64,000 nt of DNA from Mammaliicoccus sp. Dog046 (lineage in GTDB: Bacteria > Bacillota > Bacilli > Staphylococcales > Staphylococcaceae): positions 186,001 to 250,000 of the forward strand of contig NZ_CP120131.1 in the NCBI RefSeq assembly GCF_034039665.1. Reading direction: 5' to 3'. The position numbers were made by a program, and so were the translations under genes. Positions within the stretch are counted from its first letter, which is position 1. Every line of letters starts with the position of its first letter. Shown piece by piece: positions 45,255 to 53,652 of this stretch. Below the pieces are notes generated by a model. It did not search any database and was not told the DNA's origin. It worked only from the letters and a program-made list of their open reading frames with translations.

Positions 45255-45731
45255 TTATAGATCCTTCAACATTAATGTTTGGATTGTGCCAGTGTGATTA
45301 ACATCTATATTGATATCTTTAAAACCAAGTCTAATGTATAGCTGATATGCGATGTGGTTTGGTTTATCAACAAGTAGAGCGATATGTTTGATATGTGGCA
45401 TCTGTTTAGACAGTAAGTGGTCTAATTGAGCTAAACTTTCTCTTGCATAGCCTTTTCTTAAATGACGTTCATCGGTTGATAATGACCTTACGAAAATAGT
45501 AGATTCAGCTGGTGTGGTGAAGTGCTTTGTAAATTCACAGTATTCATGTAACACAAAAAATACGACTACTTCATTTTGATTATTGAGTCCAAGTATACAA
45601 TGACGGTTTGGATTATTTTTCGATAACTTAAGATTTTCTATTGGTGATTTCGTGAATTGTAATTGGTCATCATTGATTTGATAGTCCAGAATAGATTGAT
45701 AGTAAGTGTCATTGTATCTTATTAATTGCAT
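45255..45731 (-). CDS. GNAT-family N-acetyltransferase
   Basis: 158 residues. The acetyl-CoA loop is DERHLRKGYARESLAQL and the C-terminal NHIAYQLYIRLGFKDI is typical of GNAT motif B. The substrate cannot be determined. GGGAGG precedes the ATG. It is divergent from the MsrA-like gene (about 90 bases). A GNAT next to msrA is not a known pair to me. Confidence 0.85.
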   Translation of the reverse strand: MQLIRYNDTYYQSILDYQINDDQLQFTKSPIENLKLSKNNPNRHCILGLNNQNEVVVFFVLHEYCEFTKHFTTPAESTIFVRSLSTDERHLRKGYARESLAQLDHLLSKQMPHIKHIALLVDKPNHIAYQLYIRLGFKDINIDVNHTGTIQTLMLKDL

Positions 45732-45824
45732 GGTCGTAGCCTCCCGTTTTTAGTTTGGTTATGATTATGGTCATTGTATCATAATCATGTATAATCGAAT
45801 TACTATTATTAAGGAGCGTTACAC

Positions 45825-46295
45825 ATGGAAACTATATATTTAGCTGGTGGTTGTTTATGGGGTGTGCAAGCCTTTGTGAAAACAATTCCCGGTGTGGTTG
45901 AGACAGAAGCAGGTAGGGCTAATGGTTCGAGTTGTGAACTTGAAGGTGAATATGATGGTTATGCAGAGTGTGTAAAGATAGTATTTGATCCAGATGTTGT
46001 GACAGTTACAGATTTAATGAATGAGTTGTTCGACATCATTGATCCTTATAGTGTAAACCAACAAGGTGAAGATATCGGATTGAAGTATAGAACAGGTGTA
46101 TATAGTACATATGAACGTCATTTAGAAATAGCACAACAGTATATAGATGGTAGAGAAGACGCCAAACAAATAAAAGTAGAAGTGAAACCCCTGTTAAATT
46201 ACGTGAAAAGTGCTGAGATACATCAAGATAGACTTGATAAATATCCTGATGACTATTGTCATATTCCAAAAGGATTAATGAACAAATATAAATGA
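45825..46295 (+). CDS. MsrA-like methionine sulfoxide reductase with altered active-site motif
   Basis: 156 residues. MsrA reduces methionine S-sulfoxide. Recognisable are the catalytic Cys in AGGCLWGVQ (usual GCFWGVE), the FDIIDPYSVNQQGEDIGLKYRTGVY block and the HQDRLDKYP end. Two active-site changes stand out: Phe to Leu and Glu to Gln in GCFWGVE, and GYANG is GRANG. Full length for a short MsrA, so it may be a variant subfamily rather than a pseudogene. AAGGAG precedes the ATG. An alternative is a related reductase with another sulfoxide substrate. Confidence 0.85.
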   Translation: METIYLAGGCLWGVQAFVKTIPGVVETEAGRANGSSCELEGEYDGYAECVKIVFDPDVVTVTDLMNELFDIIDPYSVNQQGEDIGLKYRTGVYSTYERHLEIAQQYIDGREDAKQIKVEVKPLLNYVKSAEIHQDRLDKYPDDYCHIPKGLMNKYK

Positions 46296-46353
46296 AATAG
46301 GGAAGCGGCCATGTTCTCGCAGGAGTCAGCGCAAAAAATGTTTGATTGATAAG

Positions 46354-46651
46354 GTTAACGAGATAGTTCTGGGAAACAATCCCATTAGAAATTCTAACGG
46401 GATAGAAAATGAAAACAATCTCGTTAGAGGGTATATAAAGCACCTAAAAGTCTAAATTAACTACAAAAAGTGAGAAATCAATACGCTAACGGGATAGTTA
46501 TGAGAAACAATCTTATTAGAAAATTTAACGTGATAGAAAATGAAAACAATCTCGTTAGAGTGTATATAAAGCGCCTAAGAGTTTAAATTAACTGCAAAAA
46601 GTGAGAAATCAATACGCTAACGAGATAGTTATGAGAAACAATCCCGTTAGC
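46354..46651. repeat. 131-bp repeat array with CTAACGAGAT palindromes (2 full units plus a closing half)
   Basis: AACGAGATAGTT or AACGGGATAGTT starts at 46357, 46488 and 46619, each 131 bp apart. Each full unit has two hairpins of the type CTAACGAGAT/ATCTCGTTAG (with substitutions) and a constant linker (about 60 bp). The last stops after ATCCCGTTAGCC. Same family as 52586-52800. Confidence 0.92.
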
Positions 46652-46658
46652 CAGCCTT

Positions 46659-46775
46659 AATGTTGCAAGTCGGCCGTCACTAGCAAAGTTCAGCGTCTCA
46701 ATGTTGCAAGTCAGGCATCACTAGCAAAGTTCAACGTCTCAATGTTGCAAGTCGGCCTTCACTTGCAACATTCAA
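46659..46775. repeat. 41-bp ATGTTGC-family array (3 units)
   Basis: AATGTTGCAAGTC begins at 46659, 46700 and 46741 (41 bp apart). Two units end CACTAGCAAAGTTCA; the third ends CACTTGCAACATTCA, giving a full ATGTTGCAAGT/ACTTGCAACAT stem. Inverse orientation of 25163-25243. Confidence 0.92.
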
Positions 46776-46795
46776 TACCACTCTATAGAACTAGA

Positions 46796-46838
46796 AAAAA
46801 CGATTGGGCTCATATTGTAGCCCAATCGTTTTTTATTG
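46796..46838. terminator. Terminator between msrA and mvaK2
   Basis: AAAAAACGATTGGGCT and AGCCCAATCGTTTTTT form a perfect stem with A- and T-runs, serving both convergent genes. Confidence 0.93.
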
Positions 46839-47909
46839 TCCGTTATATATATTGAGTTTTAATGGTTTGATGTCATTCTTTGCCCATTCATCATATATTT
46901 TTTGTTTGTTTTTATCATTCTCGACAATTGTGATGCCGCAATCTCCACCACCAGCACCTGATGTTTTACTAGCACCGCCATACTTCTCTCCAATGATGCA
47001 CAGTTTTTTCAAATGTGGTGTCTCGATATCGATTGTTACAAATGAATCTAAATATTGTATGACTGTTCGATTCTTCCTAATGGTTTCTTGAACGCCTTTG
47101 ATATTATTTGTTTTAAATGATTTGATGAGTTGCTCTACAAACATTTGTGATTGATCAAGGAATTGTCCATAGATGGTAGGGTCAGCTTTAAGTCGTTTAA
47201 CTTCTCTAACTAAATGTTGAGAAGAAGCGGGTGAGCCTGTCCATCCTATAAGTACTTCCATGCCTTCGGGTGCTTGAAGGGGTTCAATATGAAGTCCTGG
47301 CCAATTCTTATGTAGAACGTCCATAACTGATGTTTCCTGGATTTGTTGTTTAACCCAATCGTGATCAAATGTGCTATATACTAACCATCCTGTATAAACA
47401 CTGACAGCGATATCTCCACATGAACTTAAACTTTGTAATTTCATATTTGCGATAACAGCGAGTTTATATATAAATAAATTGGATAATTGCATATTGTAAA
47501 ATTCATTTAAACCTTTGATGACAGATACTAAAACAGCAGCACTAGAACCTAGTCCGTATTTATGACCAGATGCATCGTCTAAGTTACTGTCTATTGTAAT
47601 GTGATAATGTCTTAAAGTAACATTTGCACTTCTTGCGTATTGTTCAAATACTTCAACTGCTTGCGTAATATATTTAAGTTGTTCTGCTGCGTTTGTATCC
47701 GAAATGATGATTTTATCTTGCTCTCTCTTAAAAGTAATTGGCTCATGATGTAATGTCTTAGAGTGTATGAACCCAGAAGCTGAGTTGGTATCTTCAATTG
47801 TAGCCATTACAAATCGGTCCACTGCGATTAATACAGATTTATATCCAGGTTCTGTAACTGCATATTCTCCAGCAATGTACAGTTTACCCGGCGCTTTGAC
47901 TTGAATCAT
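46833..47909 (-). CDS. mvaK2: Phosphomevalonate kinase
   Basis: 358 residues, GHMP kinase fold. N-terminal APGKLYIAGEYAV, ATP-binding YGLGSSAAVLVSV and C-terminal GASKTSGAGGGDCGI. It phosphorylates mevalonate 5-phosphate to the diphosphate. It is the last gene of mvaK1-mvaD-mvaK2, 12 bases after mvaD. Length matches staphylococcal MvaK2. Confidence 0.95.
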   Translation of the reverse strand: MIQVKAPGKLYIAGEYAVTEPGYKSVLIAVDRFVMATIEDTNSASGFIHSKTLHHEPITFKREQDKIIISDTNAAEQLKYITQAVEVFEQYARSANVTLRHYHITIDSNLDDASGHKYGLGSSAAVLVSVIKGLNEFYNMQLSNLFIYKLAVIANMKLQSLSSCGDIAVSVYTGWLVYSTFDHDWVKQQIQETSVMDVLHKNWPGLHIEPLQAPEGMEVLIGWTGSPASSQHLVREVKRLKADPTIYGQFLDQSQMFVEQLIKSFKTNNIKGVQETIRKNRTVIQYLDSFVTIDIETPHLKKLCIIGEKYGGASKTSGAGGGDCGITIVENDKNKQKIYDEWAKNDIKPLKLNIYNGQ

Positions 47910-47921
47910 GTTATCTCTTCC

Positions 47922-48905
47922 TTATTTAATAATTTCAATTCCTGTATGTGTGATATCGCTCGCAATTACTTGTTCTTTATTAAAAGATTCGAGTAGAGCA
48001 TCGATAACATATTGTTGGTTTTTCTTTTCGACTAAAATTTTAACATTAGGTCCAGCATCCATTGTGAAATAACAAGGATAACCCGCTTCTCTACATTGAT
48101 GTACAATATCCATTACTTCATAACTTTCAGCAACGAGATAAGTAAATGGTGGTTGAGAACCTAAGTTTGTTGCGTGCATGCACAATCCGTTTTCCTCAAT
48201 AACCGTACCTAAATGTTTGAAATCTTTATGTTCGATTGCTTGTTTAACGTCTGCGATATCTTGATCAACATGATCTAGCCAATATTGATAGAAACGAGAA
48301 GTTTCACGTGTATGTGACATACCTGAGCGACTAGACACTTTTTTAGATTGGTTATTAATTACAACGAAAATCATTGCTAAATCATCTTCCCAACCTTGAG
48401 CGTCGATTGATTTAGCATAAGAAGTTTCATCGTCATAACCTTTTTCCCATTCTGCAAATCCACCATAAATACTTCGTGATGCAGAACCAGAACCTCTACG
48501 TGCTAATCTTGATAAATCTTTCTCAGACATATTTAATTGAAGCGCTTCGTTACAAGCTGCCGCTAATGCCGCATACGCACTTGCTGAAGAAGCAAGGCCT
48601 GCAGCGGTTGGTACGTAATTAACACTTTCGATATAAGCGTATTGTGATGTATGACTGCGTTCTCTCACAAGATCCATAAAACGATGAATCTTCTTCGCTT
48701 GATCATCTTTCACTTCTTCTCCGTTTAAGATGAGCGTATCTTTCGTATATTCAGGACTAAAAGTCACTTTTGTTTCAGTGTAAAACTTATCAAGTGTCAC
48801 TGATAAACTATTATTCATGGGAATGATTAATGCTTCATCGGCTTTTCCCCAATATTTAATTAAAGCAATATTTGTGTGTGCACGGGCTTTGCCACTTGTA
48901 TTCAA
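47922..48905 (-). CDS. mvaD: Diphosphomevalonate decarboxylase
   Basis: 327 residues. GHMP fold with NIALIKYWGKAD, the ATP loop AAGLASSASAYAALA, RRGSGSASRSIYGGF and C-terminal TMDAGPNVKIL. It makes isopentenyl diphosphate from mevalonate diphosphate. The start is TTG 48905 with AGGAGG nine bases upstream, overlapping the mvaK1 stop by 4 bases (TTGA). Middle gene of the operon. Confidence 0.95.
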   Translation of the reverse strand: MNTSGKARAHTNIALIKYWGKADEALIIPMNNSLSVTLDKFYTETKVTFSPEYTKDTLILNGEEVKDDQAKKIHRFMDLVRERSHTSQYAYIESVNYVPTAAGLASSASAYAALAAACNEALQLNMSEKDLSRLARRGSGSASRSIYGGFAEWEKGYDDETSYAKSIDAQGWEDDLAMIFVVINNQSKKVSSRSGMSHTRETSRFYQYWLDHVDQDIADVKQAIEHKDFKHLGTVIEENGLCMHATNLGSQPPFTYLVAESYEVMDIVHQCREAGYPCYFTMDAGPNVKILVEKKNQQYVIDALLESFNKEQVIASDITHTGIEIIK

Positions 48906-49834
48906 TCGCGTTGACCTCCTAAGTTTTCAATCCATGTATGATGTGCGCCAAATTTCTCAGCTGCCATTGCAACCTTCTCAGCGATATCTAAATTCTGTGC
49001 AAGAATAATCATGCTACCGCCACGGCCACCACCTGTTAGTTTCCCAGCTGTTGCACCTTGGTGTTTACTCATTTCAAGTAAAGCTTCGATATTGTCATGG
49101 CTAACTGTGAGCTTACGCAAATTATCTTGAGCAAGTGTAAATACACTGGCTAATTGATTAAAGTCATGATGTTCGATTGCATCATTTGCTTCATATACCA
49201 ATTGGCCAATATGTTCAACATAACTCATATAAGTAGCGTCTTGATTACATAATTGATGCACTTCTTCAACTGCTTGTTTAGTAGAACCTTTAACACCAGT
49301 ATCGATGACAACCATATATCCATCAAGGTTTAAAGATTTTAATGTTGTGACTTTGCCTTGATGGAACCAAACAGGTTTGTTAGAAACAATCGTTTGTGTA
49401 TCTATACCACTTGGTTTTCCGTGAGCAATGCGTTCAGCCCAATTCGCTTCTTCTATTAATTGTTCATTTGTAAGTGTTTGTTTTAAATAATCATAGCTTG
49501 CACGAACAAAGGCGATAGCCATAGCAGCACTGGAACCTAGACCTCTTGAAGGGGGGAGGTTCGTTTCAAATTCAACATCGATAGGATTATCTATTTGATG
49601 TTGCTCGATAAAGCGTGAAATAACAGCTTTAATATGTTCGGGTGCATCGGATAATTGTCCATCATATACATCACTATGAATATATGAAGGATTATCTTGA
49701 GCAAGTGCTGTTATTGTTACTTTCACTTTACCTGTTGTAAATGGAATAGCGATTGCTGGTTGTCCAAATGTAACAGCGTGCTCTCCTATTAAAATAACTT
49801 TCCCATTTGCTTCCCCGTATCCAATTTGTGCCAT
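48902..49834 (-). CDS. mvaK1: Mevalonate kinase
   Basis: About 310 residues. GHMP motifs: ANGKVILIGEHAVTFG, PPSRGLGSSAAMAIAF and TGGGRGGSMIIL. It phosphorylates mevalonate, the first step of the lower pathway. ATG 49834 with AAAGGTG at good spacing is preferred to GTG 49846. It is the first gene of the three-gene kinase operon; the AGGAGG for mvaD is inside its last codons. Confidence 0.95.
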   Translation of the reverse strand: MAQIGYGEANGKVILIGEHAVTFGQPAIAIPFTTGKVKVTITALAQDNPSYIHSDVYDGQLSDAPEHIKAVISRFIEQHQIDNPIDVEFETNLPPSRGLGSSAAMAIAFVRASYDYLKQTLTNEQLIEEANWAERIAHGKPSGIDTQTIVSNKPVWFHQGKVTTLKSLNLDGYMVVIDTGVKGSTKQAVEEVHQLCNQDATYMSYVEHIGQLVYEANDAIEHHDFNQLASVFTLAQDNLRKLTVSHDNIEALLEMSKHQGATAGKLTGGGRGGSMIILAQNLDIAEKVAMAAEKFGAHHTWIENLGGQRD

Positions 49835-49994
49835 ATCTTCGATCACCTTTAGTATTTCTTATTTTATTTTTGTAAACATTCTTTCTTATTATAAAGCTCT
49901 ATCTTCATATATTCAAAAAGTTTAATCAATATATTACAGATTTGTGACTATAAAACGGTATTTAATTACCTTTTAATCCGTCATAAAAGTCGAA

Positions 49995-51047
49995 TTAATT
50001 TGAACGATGGATTACTTTTGAACGTTGATCTACATACGTTTGTAAATCTGGTGATAATACATAGCCTACTGATTTTAAATCAGAAAGTTGAGATGCATTC
50101 AATAAATTTGCGATAACATGCATTTGTTCAATAAATTGTTTCATATGTTCAATCGTTTCATCTACGCCAGATTCTTCTAAATATTTTAGGATATATCCTG
50201 AAAGACCAACTGCTTGTGCACCTAGAACTAATGCTTTAATCGCATCAAGCGGATTCTTAACACCGCCACTTGCTAGAATATTGATATCAGCATTGAGTAA
50301 TTTTGCTTCTAATAAGCTTTGGATTGTACTTTGACCCCATTGATTTAAGAAGGCCATATCTTTTAAAGGTCGTCTTTCATTTTCAATAATAGCGAAGTTT
50401 GTACCGCCTCTACCGCTGATGTCGACATATTGAATGCCGATGTCTTTTATTTTTTGAATCGTTTCAGCGCTCATGCCGAAGCCAACTTCTTTAATAATGA
50501 CAGGAACGTCAATGTTCTCTTGAATTTCTTGAATGTTCGTTAACCAATTTTCAAATTGAGTGTCACCTTCAGGCATGATTAATTCTTGAGGTGCATTCAC
50601 ATGTATTTGTAAAGCATCCGCATTTAAAAGTTCGATAGATTTTTTCGCTTTTTCATAAGGAATATCAGCACCAACATTACTGAAGATGATTCCATCAGGG
50701 TGTGCGTCTCTAACGATGGTAAAGCTAGATGCAGCGTTTGGATCTTTTAAAGCAGAATGTGTAGAACCCACGGCCATTGGAATTTCACAAGCTTTGGCAA
50801 TTTGAGCTAGCTGCTTATTGATTTCTGTCGCTCTTTCACTTCCACCAGTCATCGCGTTTATATATAAAGGATATTTAAATGTGAAATGAGGGAATCGAGC
50901 AGATAAGTCGATTTGATTTTTATTAATTGAAGGAATGGATTGGTGAATTAGTTGTACCTTATCAAAATCAGTCCCTGCTGTTTGATAAGTATCCAAAGCT
51001 AATTGAATATGTTCATTCTTTCTTCTACTTCTTAATGAGTCGTCCAT
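49995..51047 (-). CDS. fni: Type 2 isopentenyl-diphosphate delta-isomerase (FMN)
   Basis: 350 residues. TIM-barrel FMN enzyme: RRKNEHIQLAL at the N-terminus, INAMTGGSERA, AVGSTHSALKD, IIKEVGFGMS, VDISGRGGTNFA and phosphate-binding ASGGVKNPLDA. It interconverts IPP and DMAPP and completes the mevalonate pathway for isoprenoids such as undecaprenol and menaquinone. It lies 160 bases upstream of mvaK1 on the same strand and could be co-transcribed or separate. Confidence 0.95.
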   Translation of the reverse strand: MDDSLRSRRKNEHIQLALDTYQTAGTDFDKVQLIHQSIPSINKNQIDLSARFPHFTFKYPLYINAMTGGSERATEINKQLAQIAKACEIPMAVGSTHSALKDPNAASSFTIVRDAHPDGIIFSNVGADIPYEKAKKSIELLNADALQIHVNAPQELIMPEGDTQFENWLTNIQEIQENIDVPVIIKEVGFGMSAETIQKIKDIGIQYVDISGRGGTNFAIIENERRPLKDMAFLNQWGQSTIQSLLEAKLLNADINILASGGVKNPLDAIKALVLGAQAVGLSGYILKYLEESGVDETIEHMKQFIEQMHVIANLLNASQLSDLKSVGYVLSPDLQTYVDQRSKVIHRSN

Positions 51048-51249
51048 TCATTTGTCCTCCATGAATTTATATAATTGAAAAATTTGTATTAATATCAATC
51101 ATATTATATCAGTTGTTATATTGAATATAAACAACTGCACATTTTAATAAGAAAAAATGAGGATATTTTGTACTTTTAAGGAGGGGAATTGTACTTTTAC
51201 AATGGCGATTGAATGGGAGTGTGAATTAGAAAGTGAGATTAAGCGCGTG

Positions 51250-51430
51250 TAACGGACATAATCTGGAATTCTGTCCGTAAGAGAGGTGTAACGGACACAA
51301 TTCAGGATTCTGTCCGTAAGAAGGTTGTAACGGACATAATTCGAAATACTGTCCCTAAGAGAGGTGTAACGGACACAATTCGGAATACTGTCCGTAAGAG
51401 AGGTGTAACGGACATAATTACTTTGAATAA
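51250..51430. repeat. 39-bp ACGGACA repeat array (5 units)
   Basis: TAACGGACA begins at 51250, 51289, 51328, 51367 and 51406, 39 bp apart. ACGGACA pairs with TGTCCGT in each (one unit has TGTCCCT). The last unit is cut after its left arm and followed by a separate terminator. This array is in a divergent gap. Confidence 0.93.
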
Positions 51431-51437
51431 AATATAC

Positions 51438-51468
51438 AAAACGTCTGGGAATCATACCTAGACGTTTT
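51438..51468. terminator. Hairpin with T-run downstream of the 39-bp array
   Basis: AAAACGTCT pairs with AGACGTTTT around a 13-base loop with further partial pairing (GG/CC). Confidence 0.75.
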
Positions 51469-51523
51469 ATTTTAATTTTTAAAAATACACGCGCTCATAA
51501 ATGATAAAAAATGTTATGATTGT

Positions 51524-51538
51524 ATGAAAGCGATAACA
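51524..51538 (+). promoter_or_regulatory. cre site before the AEC transporter
   Basis: ATGAAAGCGATAACA matches the cre consensus WTGNAANCGNWNNCW at every fixed position. It lies 28 bases before the start codon. Confidence 0.75.
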
Positions 51539-51566
51539 TATATTGTTTGAAATGGGGGGTGCCAGT

Positions 51567-52490
51567 GTGGCGGAAATGTTTAATATTTTATTGACCGTAG
51601 TGGTGCCGATATTTTTAATGACTGCACTCGGTTATGTTTTACAAAAGCGTGTTAAGTTGGATTTACGAACTTTAGCGAAGTTAAATATAAATGTATTTGT
51701 GCCTGGGTTTATTTTTGCAAAATTTTATAAATCAGATTTAGCAGTGCATTTATTATTCTACATCGTTATCTTCTTCTTGATTTATATCATCATCTTATAC
51801 ATAGTGGCGTTACTTACTTCGAAATTACAAAAGTTAGACAAAGGGAAAGAAACGACGTTAATGAATAGTGTGCTCTTCTTTAATTCTGGGAACTATGGTG
51901 CGCCTCTAAATGACATCGTATTTAAAAGTGATCCCGTAGCTATGTCAGCACAAGTTATTATTCTTACTTTGCAGAATGTATTCACGTTTACTTATGGAAT
52001 ATTTGCAATTCAATCTGTACAAGTGGGCAAACTTAAAGCGCTGCTCAATTATTTCAAGATGCCTATTATTTATGCATTAGTCATTGCGATTATTTTGAAT
52101 TATAATCATATAGCGATTCCTGGTTTTCTATGGACAACGGTGAGTTATTTGTCGGATGCAATGATTGCTGTGGCTTTAATTCTATTAGGCGCTCAAATTG
52201 CGAATATTAAATTGCGCTTCAAGTGGTCGTCATCTTATATATACATAGTAATTCGTTTAGTCGTTGGACCAGCAATTGCATTTGTCATTATAAAATGTAT
52301 GGGACTGGATGGCATCATAGCACAAACATTATTTATCGCATCAGCAATGCCAACGTCTGTTAATAGTTCGGTGATTGCTCAAGAATATGATAACTATCCT
52401 GAATTAGCAGCAGAGTTAGTGTTTTTATCAACATTATTTAGTTCAATTACGGTTGTAGTTGTGATTCATTTTTCACATATTCTGTTTTAA
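51567..52490 (+). CDS. AEC (auxin efflux carrier) family transporter
   Basis: About 307 residues with ten membrane segments in two halves of the AEC fold; PIFLMTALGYVLQKRV near the N-terminus and FFNSGNYGAPLNDIVF in the middle are typical. Bacterial AEC members (MleP, YwkB) carry malate or other organic acids. The full cre site upstream fits a carbon-source role. The start codon is uncertain: GTG 51567 behind GGGGGGTG fits best; TTG 51543 and ATG 51576 are possible. Substrate unknown. Confidence 0.87.
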   Translation: MAEMFNILLTVVVPIFLMTALGYVLQKRVKLDLRTLAKLNINVFVPGFIFAKFYKSDLAVHLLFYIVIFFLIYIIILYIVALLTSKLQKLDKGKETTLMNSVLFFNSGNYGAPLNDIVFKSDPVAMSAQVIILTLQNVFTFTYGIFAIQSVQVGKLKALLNYFKMPIIYALVIAIILNYNHIAIPGFLWTTVSYLSDAMIAVALILLGAQIANIKLRFKWSSSYIYIVIRLVVGPAIAFVIIKCMGLDGIIAQTLFIASAMPTSVNSSVIAQEYDNYPELAAELVFLSTLFSSITVVVVIHFSHILF

Positions 52491-52532
52491 AAAAGGAGTG
52501 GGACATTACGTTATAATCCCAGTCTTTACAAA

Positions 52533-52567
52533 GTGTCGACAAAGTATATTTGTCGGCATTTTTTTGC
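52533..52567 (+). terminator. Terminator of the AEC transporter gene
   Basis: TGTCGACAAA and TTTGTCGGCA pair (one mismatch) around GTATA, followed by a T-run. Confidence 0.87.
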
Positions 52568-52585
52568 GCATGCTTTTAATATAGC

Positions 52586-52800
52586 GCTAACGAGATAGTT
52601 TTGAGAAACAATCCTGTTAGAAAATCTAACGAGATAGAAAATAAAAACAATCCCGTTAGCGATCATATAAACCTCTCAAAAGCTTAAATTAGCTACAAAA
52701 AGTGAGAAAACAATGTGCTAACGAGATAGTTCTAGGAAACAATCTTGTTAGAAAATTTAACGAGATAGAAAATAAAAACAATCCCATTAGAGGGATTGTT
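52586..52800. repeat. 131-bp repeat array with CTAACGAGAT palindromes (2 units, second shortened)
   Basis: AACGAGATAGTT begins at 52589 and 52720, exactly 131 bp apart as in the array at 46354-46651. Both copies carry the two-hairpin structure. The second ends ATCCCATTAGAGGGATTGTTTTT, a small terminator-like end facing the small acidic protein gene. Confidence 0.92.
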
Positions 52801-52811
52801 TTTATTTTCAT

Positions 52812-53114
52812 TTACTTCATGCGTATGAGTAATTCGGCTTTGATAATATTCATTGCTTCTTTATATTGATCGGCTGAATGTTCTTGAGCGTTAGCGATAA
52901 GTAACTCTACTAATTCTTCGTCTTCTTTATGACTGACTTCTTCTTCAAATTGGAAAATGTTTTCTTCGGTTTCTTTCTCGTTAGCGTTTGGTTTAATGAT
53001 TTGGTAATAACTATCTGCGCCAAGGCCACCTTCTTCAATCATAATAGAAATTTCTGATGAACGTAATTCGTTTTGACGATTGACATTGATAAGATTTTTT
53101 TCTTCTACAGTCAT
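52812..53114 (-). CDS. Small acidic protein of unknown function
   Basis: 100 residues, about a quarter Glu or Asp. No membrane segment or signal peptide. The strong RBS AAAGGAGG lies 8 bases before the ATG. It has a helical C-terminal half (KEAMNIIKAELLIRMK). I do not recognise a family. Single gene between a repeat array and the fad promoter region. Confidence 0.75.
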   Translation of the reverse strand: MTVEEKNLINVNRQNELRSSEISIMIEEGGLGADSYYQIIKPNANEKETEENIFQFEEEVSHKEDEELVELLIANAQEHSADQYKEAMNIIKAELLIRMK

Positions 53115-53423
53115 TTGAATGACCTCCTTTAATTACGATTTATTGAATGATCACATGGGTCCAAAAGGGATAGGTTTATTAACTATAGTGTATAATTACA
53201 CCGATATATTTTCAAACTGTTTGCTCAAAAACTCGTAGTGAATTATTACATATATAAAATAATTTGTGCATGATGTGTTCTGGAATTTTGCATGAAATGA
53301 ATGGCGTTATCTAGCGATAGGTTGTATAAAGTTGTGTATTATTGAATTGCAAAATTAAACATTAAATTATATTTGCATAATGATTCGCTGTTTTGTAATT
53401 CCACTTTGATTAACAGAATGTAG

Positions 53424-53437
53424 ACCTAACGTTAGGT
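53424..53437. promoter_or_regulatory. Perfect palindrome, possible repressor operator of the fad operon
   Basis: ACCTAACGTTAGGT is a 14-bp perfect palindrome, framed by the TTAACA and TGTTAA inverted pair. It resembles a TetR-type operator in form. It does not look like the Bacillus FadR site. No regulator gene is adjacent. Confidence 0.5.
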
Positions 53438-53579
53438 TGATTGTTAATTTTATGTTTAGAACGACGGTATGTTAAGTGATACAAAGATATGTTGTGAATT
53501 ATTGATTTTTATTAATAAAAAGATATTGTTGTATATCTTTTTGCTTTTGTTTTACATTTGTACTATGTTATATTTAGTT

Positions 53580-53594
53580 ATGTAAGGGCTTACA
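53580..53594 (+). promoter_or_regulatory. cre-like palindrome before fadX
   Basis: ATGTAAGGGCTTACA agrees with the cre consensus except for the central CG (GG here). It lies about 59 bases before fadX. Confidence 0.5.
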
Positions 53595-53652
53595 TTTTAA
53601 AGAGAGTATATCAAGGGATGGTTGAAATCATGTTGAGATAAGGGGTAATCGT

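Larger units (their letters stand above)
53115..53652. other. Promoter region upstream of fadX, no gene
   Basis: About 540 AT-rich bases without a coding signal. It contains the 14-bp palindrome at 53424-53437, an outer TTAACA/TGTTAA pair (53411-53416 and 53442-53447) and a cre-like site at 53580-53594. AAGGGG at 53640-53645 is the fadX RBS. Confidence 0.6.

Noticed and set aside
51144..51455. 103-residue minus-strand frame with a 13-residue repeat (VRYTSLTDRIPN-like)
   Set aside because: It is the translation of the 39-bp DNA array; no RBS, and the repeat is explained by the hairpin units.
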